Shown here: piece after piece, positions 8,223 to 17,400 of the stretch
Layout of the letters: each line of letters opens with the position of its first letter
Position numbering within the stretch: the stretch's first letter is position 1
Origin: CAZEDU01 sp964511185
GTDB taxonomy: Bacteria > Myxococcota > Myxococcia > Myxococcales > Myxococcaceae
Assembly (NCBI GenBank): GCA_964511185.1
Contig: CAZEDU010000075.1
Location: forward strand, 1-24,929
Direction of reading: 5' to 3'
DNA: 24,929 nt
Notes under the pieces: model-generated
The model's input: the letters and a program-made list of their open reading frames with translations, nothing else
Database searches by the model: none
What the model was told of the DNA's origin: nothing
Program-made: the position numbers and the translations under genes

Positions 8223-8228
8223 AACTCG

Positions 8229-10652
<2,424 letters not shown>

Positions 10653-10681
10653 CTGTCGCCCGGAGGACGTTCGAGCGCCCG

Positions 10682-10702
10682 AGCGCACGTGGTGCTTGCG
10701 CT
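10682..10702 (+). terminator. Weak candidate terminator hairpin after the isoamylase gene
   Basis: AGCGCA (10682-10687) pairs with TGCGCT (10697-10702) around a 9-nt loop, and the next bases are the pyrimidine-rich TCTTCGCT. The stem is short and the U-tract poor, so termination here would be partial at best. Confidence 0.25.
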
Positions 10703-10760
10703 TCTTCGCTACCGTTGAGCATCCTCACAACACGTTCCCAAGGGTTGTCCGGGGGTGGTC

Positions 10761-11099
10761 ATGAGACAGGTCGAGGCGCCGGCGCGCCGCTATCGAAGGG
10801 TTCCGGTCGCATTGCGGGTCGAGTGCGTCGGACGTTACCCGGCCGCCACCGCCGACATCTCCGAGGGCGGCTTCTCGGTGGTCACCCGGAGCCCGCTCCC
10901 GGTGGGCAGCCGGACGTGCTTTCGCCTGCACCTGCGCGTCGACGAGCGGCCGCTCGAGCTCACCGGCGTCGTCATCTGGTCGCGGCTCGACGGCACGTTC
11001 CCGGGCATGGGCGTGTGCATCGAAGAGCACGACGAGGCGCGGCGCGAGTGGCTCGTCGAGTTCGTCGACCGCCTGATTCAAGACGCCGAGCGTTTGTAA
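10761..11099 (+). CDS. PilZ-domain protein, putative c-di-GMP receptor
   Basis: This encodes 112 residues comprising a single PilZ domain. The two c-di-GMP contact motifs are present. The first is RxxxR as Arg9-Arg13 in 'RRYRRVPVALRVEC'. The second is DxSxxG as Asp32-Ser34-Gly37 in 'TADISEGGFSVV'. A beta-barrel with a terminal helix ('REWLVEFVDRLIQDAERL') completes the fold. The ATG at 10761 is chosen because GGGGG (10751-10755) gives it a ribosome site; the GTG at 10755 overlaps that site. The protein is cytoplasmic and would act by binding an effector, as its single-domain architecture gives no output module. Its stop is only 7 bp from the stop of the convergent ligase gene. The target pathway (motility, polysaccharide or other) cannot be told from here. 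Confidence 0.85.
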   Translation: MRQVEAPARRYRRVPVALRVECVGRYPAATADISEGGFSVVTRSPLPVGSRTCFRLHLRVDERPLELTGVVIWSRLDGTFPGMGVCIEEHDEARREWLVEFVDRLIQDAERL

Positions 11100-11106
11100 C
11101 TTTCGC

Positions 11107-12627
11107 TCACACCATCTGCTTGAGCAGCACCTTCCGGACCTTGCCGGCGTCGTTCTTCGGCAACGAAGGCAACACCGTCACGCGCTTGGGGGCGAGCTGC
11201 GGCCCCAGCTTCTCTGCCGCGAACGCGGCGAGCCGCTGCGCGACCGTCTCGTCCTTGGGGTCCTTCGCGACGACGAACGCGGCGACCGCCTCGCCCAGCA
11301 CCTCGTCCGGCATCGCGACCACCGCCGCCTCGACGATGTCCGGGAAGGCGAGCAGCGCCTCCTCCACCACCTTGGAGCTCACCCGGTTGCCGCCGCACTT
11401 CAGGAAGTCCTTCGCGCGGTCGACGATGAACAGAAAGCCGTCGTCGTCCATGCGCGCCAAGTCGCCGGTATGCAGCCGCCCGTTGCGGAAGGTGGCCGCC
11501 GACTCGTCCGCATCGCCGAAGTAGCCGCGCGCGACGTTCTCGCCCTCGACGACAATCTCTCCGACCTCCCCGGGCTTCACCGGCTGGCCGTTCTCGTCGA
11601 GCAGGTGAATCGTCACGCCTGGAATCGCGCGGCCAATCGAGCCGAGCTTGTCGCCGAGCCGCTCGGGCGGCAGGTACGCGATGCGCGCCGTCGCCTCGGT
11701 CGCGCCGTACATGATGAAGACCTTCGTCTGCGGCAGCGCGTCGCGCAGCTCTTGAATGAACAGGTCGGGCAGCTTGCCGCCCGCCTGCTGCACCCAACGG
11801 AGGTCCGGGAACGTCAGCGTCTTGAGCCGCGAGCGGCGCAAAAGAATCTGGAAGTGGCTCGGGACCCCGGCGAAGCCCGTGCACTTCGTCTCGAGCATGC
11901 GCTGCAGAATCTTCTCGGGGAACATGAAGCGCCGGTCGATGACGAGCGACGCCCCCGCCTGCAGGTGCGTGTGCAGCACCGACGCGCCGAAGCTGTATTG
12001 GAACGGCAGCACCACCATCGCGCGGTCGGTCCGCGTCAGCGGCAGGTAGCCTCGAATCGAGGCGGTGTTCGCCAGCACGTTGCGGTGCGTGAGCATCACG
12101 CCGCGGGGCCGGCTGGTGGAGCCCGAGGTGAAGAGCATCAGCGCCAGGTCTTCGCGCTCGTTCACCTCGACGCTGGGGAGCTGACCCTCCGCGCGGCCCT
12201 GGAGCTCGGAGTACGCGTGCGGCTGGGGGCCGCTCAGCGCCGCGCGCAGCGGCCCATCCACCACCACCTCTTCGAGCAGCGACAGGCCGCTCGCGTAGTC
12301 GGGCACCAGCTTCGCCTGCGCGAAGCCCAGGCGCGCCTTCGTGGTGCGGACAATCTCCTCGCAGTGCTCCTTCGACACCGTGGTCGACAAGGGCACCGCG
12401 ACCGCGCCGGCCTTCAACGCGCCCAAGTACGCGGCGACGTAGAACAGCGAGTTCTCGGCGAGCAGCACCACGCACTCGCCTTTCTGGATCCCCGCGCGGT
12501 GCAGGAACGACGCGACGTCGTCGATCGCCGCGCTCAGCTCGCCATAGGTGGCGTCGCCTTCGAGCGTGAGCAGCGCCGGCGCGTCGGCCGCCACGTCGTG
12601 CCCGAGCAGGGCATCGACCACGTTCAC
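11107..12627 (-). CDS. AMP-forming acyl ligase paired with an ACP
   Basis: This encodes 506 residues of the ANL superfamily (class I adenylate-forming). The ATP/phosphate loop is 'FTSGSTSRPRGVM' (166-178), with Arg replacing the usual Lys of the loop. 'MYGATEA' (306-312) and 'LHTGDLARMDDDGFLFIVDRAKD' (385-407) are the A5 and A7/A8 regions. Lys496 in 'PKNDAGKVRK' is the expected catalytic lysine. The A4 region 'PFQYSFGASV' lacks the Asp that contacts amino-acid substrates in NRPS and DltA, so a carboxylic or fatty acid is more likely. The GTG start overlaps the stop of the upstream acyl carrier protein gene (GTGA). This strongly suggests that the activated acid is loaded on that ACP rather than, or as well as, on CoA. 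The exact substrate is unknown. Confidence 0.87.
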   Translation of the reverse strand: MNVVDALLGHDVAADAPALLTLEGDATYGELSAAIDDVASFLHRAGIQKGECVVLLAENSLFYVAAYLGALKAGAVAVPLSTTVSKEHCEEIVRTTKARLGFAQAKLVPDYASGLSLLEEVVVDGPLRAALSGPQPHAYSELQGRAEGQLPSVEVNEREDLALMLFTSGSTSRPRGVMLTHRNVLANTASIRGYLPLTRTDRAMVVLPFQYSFGASVLHTHLQAGASLVIDRRFMFPEKILQRMLETKCTGFAGVPSHFQILLRRSRLKTLTFPDLRWVQQAGGKLPDLFIQELRDALPQTKVFIMYGATEATARIAYLPPERLGDKLGSIGRAIPGVTIHLLDENGQPVKPGEVGEIVVEGENVARGYFGDADESAATFRNGRLHTGDLARMDDDGFLFIVDRAKDFLKCGGNRVSSKVVEEALLAFPDIVEAAVVAMPDEVLGEAVAAFVVAKDPKDETVAQRLAAFAAEKLGPQLAPKRVTVLPSLPKNDAGKVRKVLLKQMV

Positions 12628-12851
12628 GGCGCCACGCCTCGCTTGGCGAGCACCGCCTTCACCTGCGCGACGCTGGTCATGTCAGCGACTTCTTCGTCGG
12701 TGAGCTGCAGCGAATAGGCGGTCTCCAGCGCGCTCACCAGGCCCAGGTGGCCCATCGAGTCCCACGCGCGCAGCGTGTCGGGGGACAGGTCATCGGTCAC
12801 TTGATCGGGCGCGATGCGGAAGACGTCGGCGATGAGCTGGCGGAGGGACAT
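12624..12851 (-). CDS. Acyl carrier protein
   Basis: This encodes 75 residues of the PP-binding family. Ser32 in 'AWDSMGHLGLV' is the phosphopantetheine attachment site, with the usual DS(M/L) context. Helices flank it as in free-standing type II carriers. It is the first gene of a two-gene unit with the ligase, overlapping it by four bases. It is not near fatty-acid synthase genes (fabD, fabF, fabG), so it is a dedicated carrier rather than the housekeeping AcpP. The ATG at 12851 has no Shine-Dalgarno. A divergent acyltransferase starts 99 bp away and could receive the acyl group. Confidence 0.88.
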   Translation of the reverse strand: MSLRQLIADVFRIAPDQVTDDLSPDTLRAWDSMGHLGLVSALETAYSLQLTDEEVADMTSVAQVKAVLAKRGVAP

Positions 12852-12862
12852 GCGTGAAGCCG

Positions 12863-12891
12863 AGCATCCCCACGCCGTATGGGTCCGTCAA
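12863..12891 (-). promoter_or_regulatory. Predicted promoter of the ACP-ligase unit
   Basis: On the minus strand TTGACG (12886-12891, 5 of 6 to consensus) is followed after 17 nt by GATGCT (12863-12868). The ATG at 12851 is 11 nt past the -10 box, giving a leader of only about five nucleotides and no room for a Shine-Dalgarno. Confidence 0.45.
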
Positions 12892-12916
12892 ACTCTTCGG
12901 GGCCGCGCACGCCTAC

Positions 12917-12944
12917 TTGGGCCCACCCCAAGCCCGGCTATGCT
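12917..12944 (+). promoter_or_regulatory. Predicted leaderless promoter of the beta-helix acyltransferase
   Basis: TATGCT (12939-12944) ends exactly 6 nt before the ATG at 12951, with no Shine-Dalgarno between. A weak -35, TTGGGC (12917-12922), lies 16 nt upstream of it. Confidence 0.4.
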
Positions 12945-12950
12945 GGCGCC

Positions 12951-13583
12951 ATGTTCGACTTCGCCGAGTTCGCGCGAAAGCTCCGCAAGCACCAGAACGA
13001 CCCGCTCTCCGCCAAGCTGCGCAAGGGCGTGCGCTTCGCCCGCGAGCTGGCGACGGCCCGCGTGTACTTGAGCGCGGTGAACGAGATCGGCGCGGGGGTG
13101 CGCACGCTGGGGCGACCGCGCGTCGAGAACTTCGGCCGCATCACCATTGGGCCCAGGACGCTCCTGCGCTCCATCAACGTGCCGGTCGAGCTCGCGGTCG
13201 GCGTCGGCGCGCTGCTCGAGATCGGCGAGGAGTCGCGCCTCAACTACGGCGTGTCGATCGGCGCGATGAAGCACGTCCGCATCGGCGACCGGGTGCGCAT
13301 CGGGCCGTACGTTCACATCATGGACACTGAGTTTCATGACGTTTACGACCGCGACAAGATGCCGGAGCCGAGGCCGATCGTCATCGAGGACGACGTGTGG
13401 ATCGGCGCCAAGGCTTCGATCATGCCGGGGCTGACCATCGGACGCGGGGCCATCGTCGGGACCTCGTCGGTGGTGAGCGGCGACGTGCCGGCGTTCACGG
13501 TGGTCGCGGGCATCCCAGCCCGCGTGGTGCGCAAGCTCGACCCGGAGCAGTTCGTGACGCCGGAACGGAAGGCGAGGGGCTGA
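12951..13583 (+). CDS. Left-handed beta-helix (hexapeptide) acyltransferase
   Basis: This encodes 210 residues. Hexapeptide repeats of the [LIV]-G-X4 type run from about residue 60 to 195, for example 'ITIGPRTLLRSINV', 'VRIGDRVRIGPYVHI' and 'VWIGAKASIMPGLTIGRGAIVGTSSVV'. They are closed by the 'GIPARVVRKL' cap common to the WbbJ/maltose O-acetyltransferase/NodL group. His129 in 'DTEFHD' is the probable catalytic base. The protein should transfer an acyl group, usually acetyl from CoA, to a sugar hydroxyl in the cytoplasm. It is divergent from the ACP-ligase pair, so an acyl-ACP donor (as for LpxA, same fold) is possible. The start at 12951 was chosen over an earlier in-frame ATG because homologous structure begins here and a -10-like box precedes it. 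Confidence 0.85.
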   Translation: MFDFAEFARKLRKHQNDPLSAKLRKGVRFARELATARVYLSAVNEIGAGVRTLGRPRVENFGRITIGPRTLLRSINVPVELAVGVGALLEIGEESRLNYGVSIGAMKHVRIGDRVRIGPYVHIMDTEFHDVYDRDKMPEPRPIVIEDDVWIGAKASIMPGLTIGRGAIVGTSSVVSGDVPAFTVVAGIPARVVRKLDPEQFVTPERKARG

Positions 13584-13587
13584 AGCC

Positions 13588-13625
13588 GCGCTCGCCACGC
13601 CTGGGCCGACCCAGGTGACGAGCGC
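13588..13625. terminator. Long imperfect hairpin after the acyltransferase gene
   Basis: GCGCTCG (13588-13594) pairs with CGAGCGC (13619-13625). The inner arms CCTGGG (13600-13605) and CCCAGG (13610-13615) close a CCGA tetraloop. It begins five bases after the stop codon. No U-tract follows, so it would be a non-canonical or Rho-assisted terminator, or an mRNA 3'-end stabiliser. Confidence 0.45.
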
Positions 13626-13639
13626 CCGCCCCGCTGGGC

Positions 13640-13645
13640 TATAAG
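13640..13645 (+). promoter_or_regulatory. Possible -10 element before the porin gene
   Basis: TATAAG (13640-13645) lies 8 nt before the ATG at 13654, and the spacer CCCCCGCC has no Shine-Dalgarno. The box also sits in a small hairpin, GGGCT-ATA-AGCCC (13636-13648). The -35 is unclear. Confidence 0.35.
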
Positions 13646-13653
13646 CCCCCGCC

Positions 13654-15144
13654 ATGCGTGCGGCCCACCTCTGCCCGGTCCTCGTCGCCTTGCTCGTCCC
13701 CACGCTCGCGCTCGCCGACGCGCAGCCCGACCGGTTCAGTGCGGGCGGCTACTTCCGCATCATGACCCGCCCGGATCTTCAGGGCGGCGACGGCAAGCTG
13801 GGCTTCTACAACCTCTACGGGCGCCTCTTGAACGAAGGCCCGTACGCCGCGCTCGAGCTCAAGCTCGACGTGCTTCAGCTCAAGCCGCAGTCGAGCGACG
13901 TCTGGGCCAGCGTCCACACCAAAATCGAGGGCGGCTCCATCGGCAACGCCGACCCGGCGAACGGCTCGCTCGCGCAGTACCGGTTGAGCCAGCTCTACGT
14001 GAAGGCGGGCAACATCCTCTTCGACCGCGTCACCTGGCAGCTCGGCACGCTCGAGAGCTACTTCGGCATGCTCGGGCTCTACGACTTCCGCGGCGGCCAG
14101 GTCTTTCACGACACGGTCGGGCTGTCGGGCCGCTACAGCCACGACCGCTTCGAGCTGCTCCTCGGCGTGGGCGACGCGGGCTTCGCGACGCGCGGCTTTC
14201 AGTACAGCACCATCCTCACCGGCGGCGGTCAGGCGAAGCTGAGGCTCGGCAGCCACGTGGAGGTCGGCGTCGGCGGCCAGTACCTCTTCGAGCCTCGCGT
14301 GGTGGGCAACCGCTTCGCGCCGTACGCCACGCCGGGCCTCGACTACGAAAACTTTCACCGGCGCGAGGTGGTCCAGCGCTACCTGGAAGAGAACCCGGGT
14401 CAGGAAGACCTGTTCCCCAAGCCCGTGCCGACGAGCTCGAGGAGCTTCCGCACGCACGCGTACTTGGGCTTCGGTCAGCTGGGGCCGATCGAGTGGAACA
14501 GCCTGTTCATCGAGTTCAACCGCCAGCACCCCGACAACTTCTACACGGAGCGCTTCGGCGGCCGCGAGTACACCATCTACATCACCCAGCTCACCGACGA
14601 GCGGTTCTGGTTCTCGGTGGGCAACGAGCTGATGCTCAAGCTCGTCCCCAACCGGCTCGACGCGGTGCTCGCGGTCTTCTACGCGGACACGCTGAACCGC
14701 GACAACGCCATCGCCCCGGGCGAGGACAACCGCACGGTCTACTCGGCGGTGTTGCGGCTGCAGCTCTACCTCACCCGCACCGTGCACTGGCTGGGCGAGA
14801 CCAGCCTCGCGCAAGAGAGGTCGAAGCTCGGCAACGTGTACCGCGAGCACTCCGACTCGCTCTTCCGCAACACCAGGGGCGTCGCCGACACGCGCGGCCT
14901 CGAGTTCGGCGACACGGACACGCGCAACACCTGGCAGCTGAAGACGGGCTTCGTGCTCAACCCGACCGGCTTCGGCATCTACACGCGCCCGTCGCTGCGC
15001 CTGCTCTACGGCTTGCAGTACTCGAATCAGCAGAACGCCTTCGGCAACGGCTTCGTCGAGAGTCTGGACCAGTACAACGTCTTCGTCGCCCCGGAGAACC
15101 ACTGGCACTCGGTCGTTGCGATCGAAGCGGAAGGGTGGTTCTAG
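13654..15144 (+). CDS. Outer-membrane beta-barrel, LamB-like carbohydrate porin candidate
   Basis: This encodes 496 residues. A signal peptide ends around ALA/DA (residues 21-23). The rest is a succession of alternating-hydrophobicity strands, ending in '...AIEAEGWF'. A terminal aromatic Phe is the BAM recognition signature of outer-membrane barrels. The opening 'FSAGGYFRIMTR', the strand 'YAALELKLDV' and the 'WQLGTLESYFGMLGLYDF' segment follow the order of maltoporin-type proteins. Sequence similarity is weak, so LamB-like is an inference helped by context. The alpha-amylase lipoprotein gene starts 6 bp downstream, with its ribosome site AGGAAG overlapping this stop. A role in taking up maltodextrins released by that enzyme is therefore plausible. 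A generic porin or DUF barrel remains possible. Confidence 0.75.
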   Translation: MRAAHLCPVLVALLVPTLALADAQPDRFSAGGYFRIMTRPDLQGGDGKLGFYNLYGRLLNEGPYAALELKLDVLQLKPQSSDVWASVHTKIEGGSIGNADPANGSLAQYRLSQLYVKAGNILFDRVTWQLGTLESYFGMLGLYDFRGGQVFHDTVGLSGRYSHDRFELLLGVGDAGFATRGFQYSTILTGGGQAKLRLGSHVEVGVGGQYLFEPRVVGNRFAPYATPGLDYENFHRREVVQRYLEENPGQEDLFPKPVPTSSRSFRTHAYLGFGQLGPIEWNSLFIEFNRQHPDNFYTERFGGREYTIYITQLTDERFWFSVGNELMLKLVPNRLDAVLAVFYADTLNRDNAIAPGEDNRTVYSAVLRLQLYLTRTVHWLGETSLAQERSKLGNVYREHSDSLFRNTRGVADTRGLEFGDTDTRNTWQLKTGFVLNPTGFGIYTRPSLRLLYGLQYSNQQNAFGNGFVESLDQYNVFVAPENHWHSVVAIEAEGWF

Positions 15145-15150
15145 GAAGCC

Positions 15151-17400
15151 ATGCGCGCGCTCGCCCTTCCCCTCGTCTGCCTCGCGCTCGTCGGCTGCCT
15201 GCAGCGCACGGCCGTTCAGCGCTCGCCGGAGCGGATGCCGGTCGCTGTCGTCTACGTCGTCGACTTCGAGCGGGACCCGGTCGTCCGCCCGATGCCCGAG
15301 GCGGTGAAGGCCCAGGTCGCCGAGGCGCTCCACGCCCGGAACCTAGAGGCGCGCGAGGTCCCGTTCGAGACGGTGCGGCCGACCTTCGAGCAGGTCACCG
15401 ACTCGGCGCGGCGCTTCGAGGCGGTGCGCGGAGCGGCCGCCGGCGCGCCGCTGGTGCTGATGGTCGAAGCGCGCGCCCGCTTCTTCTCGCACATCGAAGG
15501 TCGCTGGCGCTGGAACGTGTACGGCCGCGTCAGCGCGGCGCGCGCGGGCTCGAGCGACGAGCCGGTGGTCGAGAACCTGGACGTGGGCGCGATCGTCAAC
15601 TTCGAGCACCAGAAGGAGGACGAGGTGCTCTCCTCGGTCGCCACCGCGTTCGGCGACGCGGCGGGCAGCGCCTTCGACAGCTTCCTCAAGGCCGCGGCGG
15701 CGCCGAAGCTCTCCCGGGCGGAGCAGGGCGCCATCTATTTCGTGATGGTGGACCGGTTCGACAACGCCGACCCCAGCAACGACGGCGCGGTCGACCCGAA
15801 GGATCCAGCGGCGTTTCACGGCGGGGACCTGCGCGGCGTCCTTCAACGGTTGGATCAGCTGCAGGCGCTCGGGGTGGAGGCGATCTGGCTCTCGCCGGTC
15901 TTCGCGATGCGCACCGAGAAGTTCTTCGGCCACGGCGCCTTTCACGGCTACTGGGTGGAGGACCTCTTCAAGCTCGAGCCGCGCTTCGGCACCGAGGAGG
16001 ACTTGAGGGCGCTCTCCGCCGAGCTCAAGAAGCGGAACATGCGGCTGTACCTGGACATGGTGCTCAACCACGTCGCGCCCGACGCCAAGCTCGCGCGCGA
16101 GAAGCCCGCCTGGTTTCACGGCAAGGGTCCGCTGGAGAAGTGGGACGACCCGGAGCAGGTGCTGACCCACGACGTGATGGGGCTGCCCGATCTCAAGCAG
16201 GAGCACGAGCAGGTCTTTCAGTACCTGGTCGACGCGTCGCTCCACTGGATTCGCCTCGCCCGGCCGGACGGCTTCCGCCTCGACGCGGTCAAGCACGTGC
16301 CGAGCCAGTTCTGGAGCCGCTACGTCGCCCAGGTGCGCGCGGCGGCCGGCCCGGGGTTTCGCTTCATCGGCGAGATGCTCGACGGCGACCCCGAGGTCGT
16401 CGCGCGCGCGCAGCGAGAGGGCGGCTTCGACGCGATGTTCGACTTCCCGCTCTACTTCTCGCTCATCGACGTGTTCTGCCGCGACCGCGCGCCGGTGCGG
16501 CTGGCCGCCACGCTCTCGGCGGATCGCTTCTACGCGGATCCGCGCTCGCTGGTGACGTTGATCGACAACCACGACCTGCCCCGCGTCGCGACCGACTGCG
16601 GCGGTGACCTGGAGCGGGTGCGCCAGGCGCTCACGGTGCAGCTCACCGCGCGCGGCACGCCGTCGCTCTCCTACGGCACCGAGGCGGCGCTCGAGGGCGC
16701 CAAGGAGCCGCTCAACCGCGGCCCGATGGTGCACGACGAGAAGGCCCAGCCGTTGCGCGCGCACATCGCCCGGCTGCTCGCCCTGCGCAAGGAGAGCCCC
16801 GCGCTGCAGGCGGGCGCGCCGCAGGTGCTGGTCGCCGACGACGAGGCGTTCGCGTACCTGCGCGTGGCGGCCGACGACGCGGTGCTCATCGCGGTGAACC
16901 GCGGCTCCAAGGTGAGGAAGCTCGAGCTGCCGGCGCAGCTGCAAGGCGCGAAGTGGTCCGCGCCGCTGGGCGGCAAAGGCAGCGCGGGGGAGGTGCCGCC
17001 GAAGAGCGTGCGCGTCTGGCGCGCGGCCCCCCAGGCGAAAGGCGCGTTGGACGCGTGGGCGCGCCAGCTCGACGCGCAGTGGACGCGCGGCGCGAAGCGG
17101 CGTCCGGTCGAGGTGGTGGTCAAGGACGCGCCGCGCTCGGCCGAGGTCTATTGGGTGGGCTCGGGCCCCGAGCTGGGCGGCTGGAGCCCGAGCAAGGCGG
17201 TCGGGCCGATCGACGCGCAGGGCCGCTCGCGCGCGCTGCTACCGGTGGGCTCGGTGTTCGAGTACAAGCTCCTCGCGCGCGCGCCCGGGCAGGCGCCGGC
17301 GTGGGAGTCGGGCGAGAACCGCGCGTTGTTCGTGCCCGACGGCGAGGGGCCGCTGAAGGTCAAGGTCGCCTGGCGGGCGGAAGAGAGCACTCGGCGATGA
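15151..17400 (+). CDS. Alpha-amylase lipoprotein: novel N-domain, GH13, CBM20
   Basis: This encodes 749 residues. The lipobox is LVGC (Cys16). Residues about 28-182 form an alpha/beta domain I cannot name. The GH13 barrel (about 192-520) has region I 'LDMVLNHVAP' (301-310), nucleophile Asp378 in 'GFRLDAV', acid/base Glu408 in 'FIGEMLDGDP' and Asp475 in 'IDNHDLPR'. All three catalytic residues are present, so it should cleave alpha-1,4-glucan. A C-terminal beta-domain follows. The last about 95 residues carry CBM20 starch-binding signatures, 'GSGPELGGWSPSKAVG', 'FEYKLLAR' and 'WESGENRALFVPD'. The enzyme is predicted to be anchored to a membrane and to hold starch granules or glycogen. It is coupled to the porin gene upstream and overlaps hemE downstream by four bases. 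Confidence 0.9.
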   Translation: MRALALPLVCLALVGCLQRTAVQRSPERMPVAVVYVVDFERDPVVRPMPEAVKAQVAEALHARNLEAREVPFETVRPTFEQVTDSARRFEAVRGAAAGAPLVLMVEARARFFSHIEGRWRWNVYGRVSAARAGSSDEPVVENLDVGAIVNFEHQKEDEVLSSVATAFGDAAGSAFDSFLKAAAAPKLSRAEQGAIYFVMVDRFDNADPSNDGAVDPKDPAAFHGGDLRGVLQRLDQLQALGVEAIWLSPVFAMRTEKFFGHGAFHGYWVEDLFKLEPRFGTEEDLRALSAELKKRNMRLYLDMVLNHVAPDAKLAREKPAWFHGKGPLEKWDDPEQVLTHDVMGLPDLKQEHEQVFQYLVDASLHWIRLARPDGFRLDAVKHVPSQFWSRYVAQVRAAAGPGFRFIGEMLDGDPEVVARAQREGGFDAMFDFPLYFSLIDVFCRDRAPVRLAATLSADRFYADPRSLVTLIDNHDLPRVATDCGGDLERVRQALTVQLTARGTPSLSYGTEAALEGAKEPLNRGPMVHDEKAQPLRAHIARLLALRKESPALQAGAPQVLVADDEAFAYLRVAADDAVLIAVNRGSKVRKLELPAQLQGAKWSAPLGGKGSAGEVPPKSVRVWRAAPQAKGALDAWARQLDAQWTRGAKRRPVEVVVKDAPRSAEVYWVGSGPELGGWSPSKAVGPIDAQGRSRALLPVGSVFEYKLLARAPGQAPAWESGENRALFVPDGEGPLKVKVAWRAEESTRR

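Noticed and set aside
7932..8228. An extended start for the isoamylase
   Set aside because: It would overlap the divergent asmA gene by 230 bp and bury the signal peptide.
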